NCBI GenBank assembly: GCA_004554245.1
Contig: SFND01000005.1
Span: forward strand, 1-64,000
Origin: Oribacterium sp.
GTDB lineage: Bacteria > Bacillota > Clostridia > Lachnospirales > Lachnospiraceae
DNA: 64,000 bases
Direction: 5' to 3'
The notes beneath the pieces are model-generated. The model worked only from the letters and a program-made list of their open reading frames with translations, was not told where the DNA came from and did not search any database. Made by a program: the position numbers and the translations under genes. Positions 1-5,915 of the stretch are shown here, one piece after another (position 1 is the first letter of the stretch; the number at the start of each line of letters is the position of its first letter).

Positions 1-24
1 GAGAGCCTGCAGTTGCAGGCTCTC
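1..24 (-). terminator. Perfect hairpin behind a gene remnant
   Basis: An 11-bp perfect inverted repeat (GAGAGCCTGCA and its complement) separated by 2 nt lies just downstream, on the minus strand, of the truncated gene at 34-117. The intact paralogue ending at 1439 is followed by a similar hairpin, so this is probably the retained terminator of the decayed copy. The window starts here, so a following T-tract cannot be judged. Confidence 0.5.
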
Positions 25-33
25 TGATATTGG

Positions 34-117
34 TCAATTCCCGGTTCGTGCGTTCAGGCTTTCAAACAGTACGAGGTAGCAGGCCATGTCTCCGATGCGC
101 TTTCGGAGTCGGGATTC
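34..117 (-). pseudogene. 3' remnant of the 135-aa gene, frameshifted
   Basis: On the minus strand this stretch is nearly identical to the C-terminal end of the gene at 1439-1846. It encodes the same tail (RIGDMACYLVLFE, then LNARTGN) and the same stop codon. One base is missing relative to the intact copy in the codons before RKRIGD, which breaks the frame, and similarity stops soon after, so only about the last 28 codons survive. A third fragment lies at 2808-2886. Function unknown. Confidence 0.7.
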
Positions 118-156
118 TTCTCGTTCTCGTATCTGAGATGGATTTATACCCGGATA

Positions 157-165
157 TGGTATAAT
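157..165 (+). promoter_or_regulatory. Extended -10 promoter of the DUF3791/DUF3990 cassette
   Basis: TATAAT at 160-165 is preceded by TGG, giving an extended -10 element. No good -35 hexamer is visible, as is common for this class. It lies about 105 bp ahead of the first gene start at 270. Confidence 0.5.
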
Positions 166-269
166 AGGCGACATAAAGTAAAAAAGGAAGCAGACTTTTG
201 CAAGTGAAGTATGAGAAAGTACTGCCGGTTAAAGAGCATTTGAAGTGCCTGATAAAGGAGGGCTTACGC

Positions 270-509
270 ATGATGACAGATGAAAAAATCAAAAATGCCA
301 GTGAGCTGGAATTCGCTGTATTTTGCATTGAAAATGTAGCGGCGAAGCTGGGTGTGAATGCAGAGCGTGTTTATAAGGCATTTACTGAACAGAGTGATAT
401 TTTGAACGGTTACATCGTGCCGGAATATGAAGTACTGCATACGCAGAGCCGTGAATACATCGTTGACGACCTCCTGGATGTGATGAAAGAAAGGGGCGTG
501 ACAGTATGA
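270..509 (+). CDS. DUF3791 family protein
   Basis: A 79-aa acidic, mostly helical protein with the DUF3791 pattern: an EFAVFCIEN core near the N-terminus and a YEVLHTQSREYIVDDLLDVM tail. The start at 270 is chosen because AAGGAGG lies at 255-261; the reading frame is open further upstream but without a ribosome-binding site. It overlaps the next gene by 4 bp (ATGA), so the two are probably translationally coupled. DUF3791 genes commonly sit beside DUF3990 genes. By analogy with other paired small cassettes this may be an antitoxin or regulator, but that is inference; no DNA-binding motif is obvious. Confidence 0.75.
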   Translation: MMTDEKIKNASELEFAVFCIENVAAKLGVNAERVYKAFTEQSDILNGYIVPEYEVLHTQSREYIVDDLLDVMKERGVTV

Positions 510-976
510 TAATCTATCATGGTTCTTTTGTGGAAATTAAAAAACCGGATTTAGTTCATTCTCGCCTTAATGTAGACTTCGGGTGTGGATTCTATGCCAC
601 GCCTCTGTATGAACAGGCGGCGAAGTGGTGTAGCAAGTTCAAGCGTCGTGGTAAAGACGGCATTATCTCTCGATATGAGTACGATGAAAAACGGGAAGTC
701 GAACTGAAAACGTTGAAGTTCGATTCTTATTCCGAAGAATGGCTGGATTTTATCCTGAACTGCCGTAGCGGAAAAGATTTGACAGATTATGATCTTGTTG
801 TAGGTGGTGTTGCCAATGATAAGGTATTTAATACTGTGGAGCTGTTCTTTGACGGATTGATTGATAAGACGGAAGCCATCAACCGCCTGCGGTATGAAAA
901 ACCGAACCTGCAAATCTGTTTCCGCACAGATAAGGCACTGTCGCTGCTGCATTTTGAAGGGAGTGAAAAACTATGA
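506..976 (+). CDS. DUF3990 family protein, possible ADP-ribosyltransferase-like effector
   Basis: A 156-aa protein of the DUF3990 family. It opens with MIIYHGSF (His5), continues with DFGCGFYATPLYEQA (Tyr30) and has VELFFDG (Glu112), which resembles the H-Y-E order of PARP-like ADP-ribosyltransferase folds. That relation is my reading of the motifs, not a demonstrated activity. It is the middle gene of a tight three-gene cassette, with 4-bp overlaps on both sides, flanked by small DUF3791-type proteins. The arrangement resembles a toxin with one or two small antitoxins, and a role in defence or plasmid-like maintenance is plausible. The DNA is AT-richer than the core genes of the window, consistent with horizontal acquisition. 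Confidence 0.7.
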   Translation: MIIYHGSFVEIKKPDLVHSRLNVDFGCGFYATPLYEQAAKWCSKFKRRGKDGIISRYEYDEKREVELKTLKFDSYSEEWLDFILNCRSGKDLTDYDLVVGGVANDKVFNTVELFFDGLIDKTEAINRLRYEKPNLQICFRTDKALSLLHFEGSEKL

Positions 977-1188
977 CAGCAAATTCAATTTTGCTTCAGA
1001 AAAAATATAGTCGTGTCATTGAGTGCTTTGCCAAACAGCAGGGGCTTTCGCTGGATGCGGGGTTGGATTTCTTTTATCATTCCCAGGTTTATCAGCTGAT
1101 TCATGACGGCGTTTCAGATATGCATTGCATGAGCGACGCATATCTGGCAGAGGAACTGGGACAGGAATATGCGGAGAAGACTATGTGA
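973..1188 (+). CDS. Small DUF3791-type protein
   Basis: A 71-aa protein starting ATGA-coupled to the DUF3990 gene. The pattern LLQKKYSRVIECFAKQQGLS, then LDFFYHSQVYQLIHDGVSDM and SDAYLAEELGQEY, is typical of small proteins annotated DUF3791 in Lachnospiraceae, although it differs from the first gene of the cassette. It is probably mostly helical, with no signal peptide or membrane segment. A role as partner of the DUF3990 protein is inferred only from the coupling. The cassette is followed by a long hairpin region at 1224-1353 that could end its transcript. Confidence 0.65.
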   Translation: MTANSILLQKKYSRVIECFAKQQGLSLDAGLDFFYHSQVYQLIHDGVSDMHCMSDAYLAEELGQEYAEKTM

Positions 1189-1223
1189 TCATCTGTGGGA
1201 CATTTGAGTCAAGCCTGGGGAAG

Positions 1224-1353
1224 TAACTTGCCGGTAATTTGCTTTTGTGTTTGATCTTTCGAAAGGCGCTTAAAAAGAAGCACGTTTTCATGCGCTTTTT
1301 CGAAAGATCAGTAGAGCAGGAAGTGCCTGATTTAACTTGCTGGTAACTTGCTT
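1224..1353. repeat. Direct repeats flanking a long inverted repeat
   Basis: Two 21-bp direct repeats (1224-1244 and 1333-1353, differing at two positions) are themselves tandem TAACTTGC words. They bracket an imperfect inverted repeat: TGATCTTTCGAAA at 1252-1264 and its complement ending near 1310. The inner dyad could terminate the DUF3791/DUF3990 transcript. The flanking direct repeats look more like a recombination or insertion footprint. Confidence 0.5.
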
Positions 1354-1405
1354 CATGACCAGAACTGCTTTCATAAGTTGATTCCATCGCAGATGGTGAA
1401 AATGA

Positions 1406-1431
1406 GGGGAGACTGCTCGCGCAGACTCCCC
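1406..1431 (-). terminator. Hairpin terminator of the 135-aa gene
   Basis: GGGGAG-A-CTGC pairs with GCAG-A-CTCCCC across a 4-nt loop. It lies just after the stop codon of the minus-strand gene at 1439-1846 and is followed on that strand by a short T-rich run. Confidence 0.5.
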
Positions 1432-1438
1432 TGTGTGG

Positions 1439-1846
1439 TCAATTCCCGGTTCGTGCATTCAATCCTTCAAACAGCACGAGGTAGCAGGCCATGTCGCCGA
1501 TGCGCTTGCGGTAGTCGGGGTTCCGATTGAGGTCGCCGAGCTCGTCACGCCAGCTGGTGTCGTGGCCGAGCTTTCCGAGGTTGCGGGCCAGGATGTCGAA
1601 TTCACGGATGACGGCATCATGGATTTCGGATCGTCTGCTGTCGATCGCTCCTTTTTCTTCTGTGGTCATCATCTGCCATTCCGCTCTTACGGACGAGTAC
1701 TCGATCGAGCGTGACAGAAGATCGTGGTATAAATCGGTCATATCTTCATCGTTTTCGATCTGCTTTTTGATCGTGGCGAAAATGCGCGCCGCATCTTCGA
1801 ATGGGAGGGCGAAAACGCGCTCCAGGTAGCTGTCATACGTCTGCAT
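1439..1846 (-). CDS. Conserved hypothetical protein, 135 aa
   Basis: I do not recognise a family. The 135-aa product is acidic and largely helical, with no membrane segment or signal peptide. It begins MQTYDSYLERVFALPFEDA, which resembles the small folded proteins found next to accessory genes. AAGGAGG lies just upstream of the ATG on the minus strand. The gene is notable for its relics: a frameshifted 3' end at 34-117 and an internal fragment at 2808-2886. The locus has therefore been duplicated and eroded around the two small-protein cassettes, and this is the only intact copy in the window. Confidence 0.6.
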   Translation of the reverse strand: MQTYDSYLERVFALPFEDAARIFATIKKQIENDEDMTDLYHDLLSRSIEYSSVRAEWQMMTTEEKGAIDSRRSEIHDAVIREFDILARNLGKLGHDTSWRDELGDLNRNPDYRKRIGDMACYLVLFEGLNARTGN

Positions 1847-1935
1847 TGAGAACCTCCTTCGAAATAGGGTTTATCGATTCAGTATGAGATAAGTATACAC
1901 CTTTATAACGCCACTGGATTAAACGGCTGGTATAT

Positions 1936-2090
1936 TCAGAATCTCCCCAGAAGCTCATTGAGGCGAATTGGGGAAACAGTGTTTACCCAATTTGAGAAAA
2001 CTGCAGGGAGGATGCCGTACATCTCTGCCGCCTGTCGGGTGGTCAGGTTCTGCTTGACCGCTTCAAATACAATCAATAGGCTGTTCCTCC
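1936..2090 (-). pseudogene. Remnant with a helix-turn-helix, transposase-like
   Basis: The minus-strand frame ending at 1936 contains EAVKQNLTTRQAAEMYGI followed by a segment like FSNWVN. This resembles the psq-type or transposase helix-turn-helix (repeat, AA.MYGI, W). No start codon with a ribosome-binding site was found and the frame runs into the promoter of the DinJ gene. It is best read as a decayed fragment; assignment to a transposase family is uncertain. Confidence 0.3.
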
Positions 2091-2102
2091 AAAAAATAAT
2101 TG

Positions 2103-2163
2103 TTGACTTTTCTGTGAATTTTCTGTCTAATAGATTGACTGCGCAATGCAAATCACATATAAC
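2103..2163 (+). promoter_or_regulatory. Two tandem sigma-A promoters before dinJ/yafQ
   Basis: Promoter 1 has TTGACT at 2103-2108, a 17-nt spacer and TCTAAT at 2126-2131. Promoter 2 has TTGACT at 2135-2140, a 17-nt spacer and TATAAC at 2158-2163. Both point at the toxin-antitoxin pair. Autoregulation by the antitoxin over this region would be usual for the family. Confidence 0.65.
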
Positions 2164-2197
2164 ATAAGTGCAATAGCAAGGAAAGGAGTTGACATTT

Positions 2198-2473
2198 ATG
2201 GCTACCACAACTAATTTCAGTGTCCGTATGGACAGCGACATTAAGAAACAGTGCGAAGCAATGTATGGTGAATTAGGTATCAACCTTACTACAGCTATCA
2301 ATGTGTTTCTTCGCCAGTCGCTCCGTGTCGGCGGTTTTCCTTTTGATGTTCGCATGGAGCAGCCGAACAAGGAAACGATAGCAGCAATGCTGGAAGCAGA
2401 ACGCATTGCCCGTGATCCGTCTGTAAAACGCTACTCTGATGTAGAGGAAGCATTGAAGGCGTTAAAAGAATGA
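2198..2473 (+). CDS. dinJ: RelB/DinJ-family antitoxin
   Basis: A 91-aa type II antitoxin. The N-terminal ribbon-helix-helix is visible as NFSVRMDSDIKKQCEAMYGE followed by LGINLTTAINVFLRQSLRVG, the DinJ signature, ending in PFD. The C-terminal half is charged and probably folds on the toxin. The start at 2198 is set by AAAGGAG at 2182-2188; a TTG at 2189 in the same frame is less likely. It overlaps the toxin gene by 4 bp. The protein should neutralise YafQ and repress the tandem promoters just upstream. Confidence 0.88.
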   Translation: MATTTNFSVRMDSDIKKQCEAMYGELGINLTTAINVFLRQSLRVGGFPFDVRMEQPNKETIAAMLEAERIARDPSVKRYSDVEEALKALKE

Positions 2474-2757
2474 GTAAACATTTAGACATTGTTTGGACAA
2501 ATCAATTTAAGAAGGACTACAAGATGGCGATGAAACGCCATCTTGATATTGACCTTCTGGACGACATCATTCGCAAACTGGCAAGCAGCGAACAGCTTCC
2601 AGAAAAGAATAAAGACCACGCTTTAACTGGAAACTGGGTCGGGCATCGTGAGTGCCACATTCAGCCGGATTGGCTATTGGTCTATCGGATTGAGAATGAT
2701 TTGCTCATCTTGACATTATCCCGAACAGGAACGCACAGCGATTTATTTGGAAAGTAA
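2470..2757 (+). CDS. yafQ: YafQ-family mRNA interferase toxin
   Basis: A 95-aa RelE/ParE-superfamily toxin, starting inside the stop of the antitoxin gene. The YafQ catalytic pattern is present: His in KDHALTG, HRECHIQPDWLLVYRI with its His and Asp, and a C-terminal GTHSDLFGK with the conserved His. Family members cut mRNA on the ribosome when free of antitoxin. The length is normal and no catalytic residue appears missing, so the pair looks functional. A hairpin terminator follows directly. Confidence 0.88.
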   Translation: MSKHLDIVWTNQFKKDYKMAMKRHLDIDLLDDIIRKLASSEQLPEKNKDHALTGNWVGHRECHIQPDWLLVYRIENDLLILTLSRTGTHSDLFGK

Positions 2758-2800
2758 GAAAATGCACTCGGTACAAATGCTGGGTGCATTTTCTCATTTC
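2757..2800 (+). terminator. Terminator of the dinJ-yafQ operon
   Basis: AGAAAATGCAC (2757-2767) pairs perfectly with GTGCATTTTCT (2784-2794). The 5' arm overlaps the toxin stop codon and a T-rich stretch follows. Confidence 0.7.
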
Positions 2801-2807
2801 GTCCGGT

Positions 2808-2886
2808 TCCATCATCTGCCATTCGGCGTGTACAGTAGCGTACTCAATCGAGCGAGATAGAAGATCGTGGTATAGACCGGGCATGA
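2808..2886 (-). pseudogene. Internal fragment of the 135-aa gene
   Basis: On the minus strand this stretch encodes LYHDLLSRSIEY and AEWQMM in the same register as the middle of the intact gene at 1439-1846, with several substitutions. There is no start, stop or flanking similarity. It is the third copy of this gene within 3 kb. Confidence 0.65.
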
Positions 2887-2938
2887 AATTCTTAATATAA
2901 TAGGAATCATATAGGATGTTATGAAGGGAGCTGTTGGT

Positions 2939-4645
2939 ATGATGTACGAGTCTTTAAAGCTACCGGTTGGGATAGAAAACTTTGAGGAGATCCGCACGAA
3001 GGGATATTACTATGTCGATAAGACGAAACTCATAGAGCAGCTTTTTGACCGTCTTGGAAAGGTCAATCTTTTCACGCGTCCGCGGAGGTTCGGTAAGACG
3101 CTGAACATGAGTATGCTGCGGTACTTTTTTGAGATCGGGACGGATGCATCCCTTTTCGATGGGCTGTATATCGCGGGGAAGCAGGCGCTGGTTTCGGCGC
3201 ACCTCGGGAAGTATCCGGTGATCTTTTTGTCCCTGAAAAATGTGGAGGGACTCAGCTTTGAGAGCGCGAGATATCAGCTGGTAGAGCTGATTGCGAAGGA
3301 GGCGCGGAGACACCGTGCGCTGGAGAGCAGTCCGCAGCTCGATGAGGATGATCAGAAGATTTATGCAGCATTGACACAGGTGCAGGACGGTATGTATGTC
3401 ATGGCGGAGGATGTGCTGTATGGCTCGCTGCAGGCGCTTTCGGAGCTGCTGTATAAACATTACCAGCAGAAAGTGCTCATCTTGATCGATGAGTACGATG
3501 TGCCGCTCGATAAGGCATTCCAGCATGGCTACTATCGGGAGATGGTGGCGCTCATGCGTACGCTGTTTGGAAAAGCATTGAAAACGAATGACGCGCTGGA
3601 GTTCGCGGTGCTGACGGGCTGTCTTCGTGTTTCGAAGGAGAGCATTTTCACCGGACTGAATAATTTTAAGATTCTGTCGATTACGGATACGCGTTTCGAT
3701 GAGCAGTTCGGGTTTACGGATGCGGAAGTGCGGAAGCTGCTCACGGATTATCATCTGGAATCGAAGTATGCGGAGACGAAGGAGTGGTACGACGGCTATC
3801 GCTTCGGTAACGTGGATGTGTACTGTCCGTGGGATGTGATCAACCATGTGGACCGCGTCCTGGATGACATCGATGCGCGCCCGGAGGCATACTGGATCAA
3901 TACCAGTGGCAATGATCTCGTAAAACGTTTCGTTGCGAAGGCGAATAAAACCACGCGGGACGAGATCGAGCGTCTGATCGCCGGAGAGGCCATCGAGAAG
4001 CAGCTGCGTCTGGATCTGACCTATGATGAGATCGATCGCAGTATAGAGAATCTGTGGAGCGTGCTCTTTACGACCGGGTATCTGACGCAGGCGGGCAGGA
4101 CGGAAGCGGGAAACTATAAACTCGTGATTCCGAATCATGAGATTCGTGAGGTGTTCCGTTTTCAGATTCAGGAGTGGTTTAAAAATGCGGTATTCAGTAA
4201 CACAGAGCAGCTGACGGCATTCTGGAAAGCCATCGAGGGCGGCGACACGAGCGAGATGGAAGCTTATCTGAATCGTTTGCTGAGTAATTCCATCAGTGTG
4301 TTTGACTCGAAGGCGGTGGATGGCGAGAAGGAAAGTGCGTACCACAATCTGCTGGTGGGGATACTTGCCGGGAATGCGGACTGGCTGGTGAAGTCAAATC
4401 GTGAGGCGGGTGATGGTTTCGCGGATATCATCGTGGAGACAGAAAATCCGGATGCCGGCATCATCATGGAGCTGAAATATGTGAAGGATTTCAGCGCGAT
4501 GGAGCAGGCGTGTCAACGCGCACTTGCGCAGATCCGGGACCGTCGTTATCAGGAGTTTCTGCTGAATGATGGACGAAGTGATATCACACTTTACGGGATC
4601 GCGTTCTGCAGGAAGCGGTGCCGCGTGGTGGCGGAGTCTGCATAA
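2939..4645 (+). CDS. AAA-ATPase-like protein with C-terminal PD-(D/E)XK domain (DUF1703)
   Basis: A 568-aa member of a large accessory family in gut anaerobes. It begins with the AAA-ATPase-like domain (GYYYVDKT near residue 22; P-loop RRFGKT at 49-54; Walker B ILIDEYDVP near 181-189) and ends with the DUF1703 nuclease-like domain (ADIIV, then MELKY with Glu511 and Lys513). The start at 2939 follows AAGGGAG at 2924-2930; an in-frame ATG at 2921 has no ribosome-binding site. A -10-like TATAAT lies at 2896-2901. Its biological role is not established; family copies are usually numerous and mobile-like within a genome. The last codons form the 5' arm of the triple-hairpin repeat at 4633. Confidence 0.85.
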   Translation: MMYESLKLPVGIENFEEIRTKGYYYVDKTKLIEQLFDRLGKVNLFTRPRRFGKTLNMSMLRYFFEIGTDASLFDGLYIAGKQALVSAHLGKYPVIFLSLKNVEGLSFESARYQLVELIAKEARRHRALESSPQLDEDDQKIYAALTQVQDGMYVMAEDVLYGSLQALSELLYKHYQQKVLILIDEYDVPLDKAFQHGYYREMVALMRTLFGKALKTNDALEFAVLTGCLRVSKESIFTGLNNFKILSITDTRFDEQFGFTDAEVRKLLTDYHLESKYAETKEWYDGYRFGNVDVYCPWDVINHVDRVLDDIDARPEAYWINTSGNDLVKRFVAKANKTTRDEIERLIAGEAIEKQLRLDLTYDEIDRSIENLWSVLFTTGYLTQAGRTEAGNYKLVIPNHEIREVFRFQIQEWFKNAVFSNTEQLTAFWKAIEGGDTSEMEAYLNRLLSNSISVFDSKAVDGEKESAYHNLLVGILAGNADWLVKSNREAGDGFADIIVETENPDAGIIMELKYVKDFSAMEQACQRALAQIRDRRYQEFLLNDGRSDITLYGIAFCRKRCRVVAESA

Positions 4646-4730
4646 GGCAGACTCCGGAACGATATCCAGCAGAGCTATGCTCTGCTCCCGAAGGGCTAAA
4701 CTCGAGCCTTCTAAGCTCGAGTTTAGGGCG
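4633..4730 (+). repeat. Triple-hairpin repeat, copy 1
   Basis: Three hairpins follow each other: GGAGTCTGC/GCAGACTCC (4633-4655), AGCAGAGC/GCTCTGCT (4668-4686) and CTAAACTCGAGC/GCTCGAGTTTAG (4696-4726). A second copy at 12913-13016 keeps all three stems with paired base changes. A lone, decayed hairpin 1 recurs near 4834-4855. No strong T-tract follows, so it is not a simple terminator. Confidence 0.7.
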
Positions 4731-4879
4731 GTGGCAGAGACATTGGCCCACGATCTTTCAACCAGAAGTTTAGTGCATTTTCTGTGAATCTGCCTTATAA
4801 TGGTAAACTGATTTAAAAAGGGCAGTGAGTGGAGGAGTCTGCAAAAGGCAGATTTCAGATCGATTACGGAGGTGAAGTG

Positions 4880-5146
4880 ATGGAACCGATCTATTTGTCG
4901 ATTGAACCTGAGAAGACCGGAAAGAAGATCAAGAAGCTGCTCGATGCGAGTGGGTATACCGTGCGGGATGTGCAGCGCCTGATGGGCTTTAACAATCCGC
5001 AGGCGATCTACAAGTGGCTTTCGGGAAAGTCGCTGCCGAGCATCGATAACTTCGTGATTTTAAGCAGACTGTTGCATACCAGCATTGATAACCTCCTCGT
5101 CGTAGACGAGGAGGTTATTGTTTTATATGGGGCACGGGCGGCGTGA
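4880..5146 (+). CDS. Small XRE-type helix-turn-helix protein
   Basis: An 88-aa protein of the Cro/C1 type: KIKKLLDASGYTVRDVQRLM followed by GFNNPQAIYKWLSGKSLP and SIDNFVILSRLLHTSIDNLL, which covers the whole five-helix fold. The start at 4880 is set by GGAGGTG at 4868-4874. It is probably a DNA-binding regulator, target unknown. The last 20 codons are unusual because they contain a perfect intrinsic terminator (5089-5124), so the DNA for DNLLVVDEEVIVL has two jobs. The gene is convergent with the flavoredoxin-rubredoxin gene, 10 bp away. Confidence 0.8.
   Translation: MEPIYLSIEPEKTGKKIKKLLDASGYTVRDVQRLMGFNNPQAIYKWLSGKSLPSIDNFVILSRLLHTSIDNLLVVDEEVIVLYGARAA
5089..5124 (+). terminator. Intrinsic terminator inside the 3' end of the HTH gene
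   Basis: TAACCTCCTCGTC (5089-5101), a 3-nt loop and the perfect complement (5105-5117) are followed by TTGTTTT. The stop codon of the HTH gene is 20 bp beyond the T-tract, so terminated transcripts would lack the stop codon unless read-through occurs. Confidence 0.75.
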
Positions 5147-5156
5147 GTCGATATGC

Positions 5157-5780
5157 CTACTTCACGATTTTTTCGAAATCTGAGGCCGGGTGCTTGCAGA
5201 TCGGGCAGATGAAATCATCCGGAATCTCTTCGCCGACGTACTCATATCCACAGATACGACAGCGCCATACCGTCTGCCCCTTGTCGGTCTTTCCGACCGC
5301 CTGTGGCTTCGGCTTGATGTGATTCTGATAGTACTCGTAGGTCGTGGATGGCGTATCACTCAGCACCGCCATATCCGTGATCTCGCCGATGAACATCGTA
5401 TGCGAACCGAGATCCACTGTCTTATCGACCGTTACGGAAATGTAGGCATTGGTTCCCTCTGTAATGTAATAGAGGCCATCAGCGCCACGTGCACAGCCGG
5501 TGAAATTCGTAAACTTATCGACATCACGACCAGACTGGAAACCGAAGTGCTTGAAGAGTTCGAAATCTGCCTGCTCACTCAGCACGGATACGGTGAACTT
5601 CCCGGTCCGTTCGATCATATCATGTGTATAGTTTGCCTTATTCACGCAGATGCTCAGCTGATTCGGCTCCGATGCCGCCTGAATCGCCGTGTTGATAATG
5701 CAGCCGTTATCCTTCTCACCGTCACGTGCGGTCAGCACAAACAAACCATAACTTAGCTTATACATCGCCTTCTTATCCAT
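5157..5780 (-). CDS. Flavin reductase-rubredoxin fusion (high-molecular-weight rubredoxin)
   Basis: A 207-aa two-domain redox protein. Residues 1-150 are a flavoredoxin-like flavin reductase fold (LSYGLFVLTA, then NTAIQAASEPNQLSICVNK, typical for FMN binding). Residues 170-207 are a rubredoxin with the two iron-binding pairs CRIC (174, 177) and CPIC (192, 195). Such fusions pass electrons from NAD(P)H via FMN and the Fe(Cys)4 centre to flavodiiron proteins in oxygen or NO detoxification. No flavodiiron gene is next to it here. GGAGGAAG precedes the ATG, and a 41-bp dyad at 5827-5867 upstream looks like an operator. Confidence 0.88.
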   Translation of the reverse strand: MDKKAMYKLSYGLFVLTARDGEKDNGCIINTAIQAASEPNQLSICVNKANYTHDMIERTGKFTVSVLSEQADFELFKHFGFQSGRDVDKFTNFTGCARGADGLYYITEGTNAYISVTVDKTVDLGSHTMFIGEITDMAVLSDTPSTTYEYYQNHIKPKPQAVGKTDKGQTVWRCRICGYEYVGEEIPDDFICPICKHPASDFEKIVK

Positions 5781-5826
5781 CAGACTTCCTCCTTTTCATA
5801 GAATCAACGAAAATGAATCACGTACG

Positions 5827-5867
5827 CTATACTTGCTATTAAGAAGCGTTCCTAATAATAAGTATAG
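5827..5867. promoter_or_regulatory. 41-bp imperfect palindrome, candidate operator
   Basis: CTATACTT at 5827-5834 and AAGTATAG at 5860-5867 are perfect complements. Between them an inner dyad (TATTAAGAA and TTCCTAATA) continues the symmetry. It lies about 47 bp upstream of the flavoredoxin-rubredoxin start, where a promoter is expected, so a dimeric redox or stress regulator is the natural guess. The regulator itself is not identified. Confidence 0.5.
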
Positions 5868-5915
5868 ACATTTTTCGGATGCTGTCAATCGCGCTATACG
5901 GAGGGGATGCTGTGT

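Noticed and set aside
62-328. 88-aa minus-strand frame at the left edge
   Set aside because: It reads the promoter and start of the DUF3791 gene backwards and runs out of frame through the gene remnant; no support as a gene.
2960-4345. Long antisense open frame opposite the DUF1703 ATPase gene
   Set aside because: It has no start signal and no recognisable domains, and arises from codon bias of the real gene. The same holds for the other long antisense frames (for example opposite glgP, glnS, ilvA and the malQ gene).
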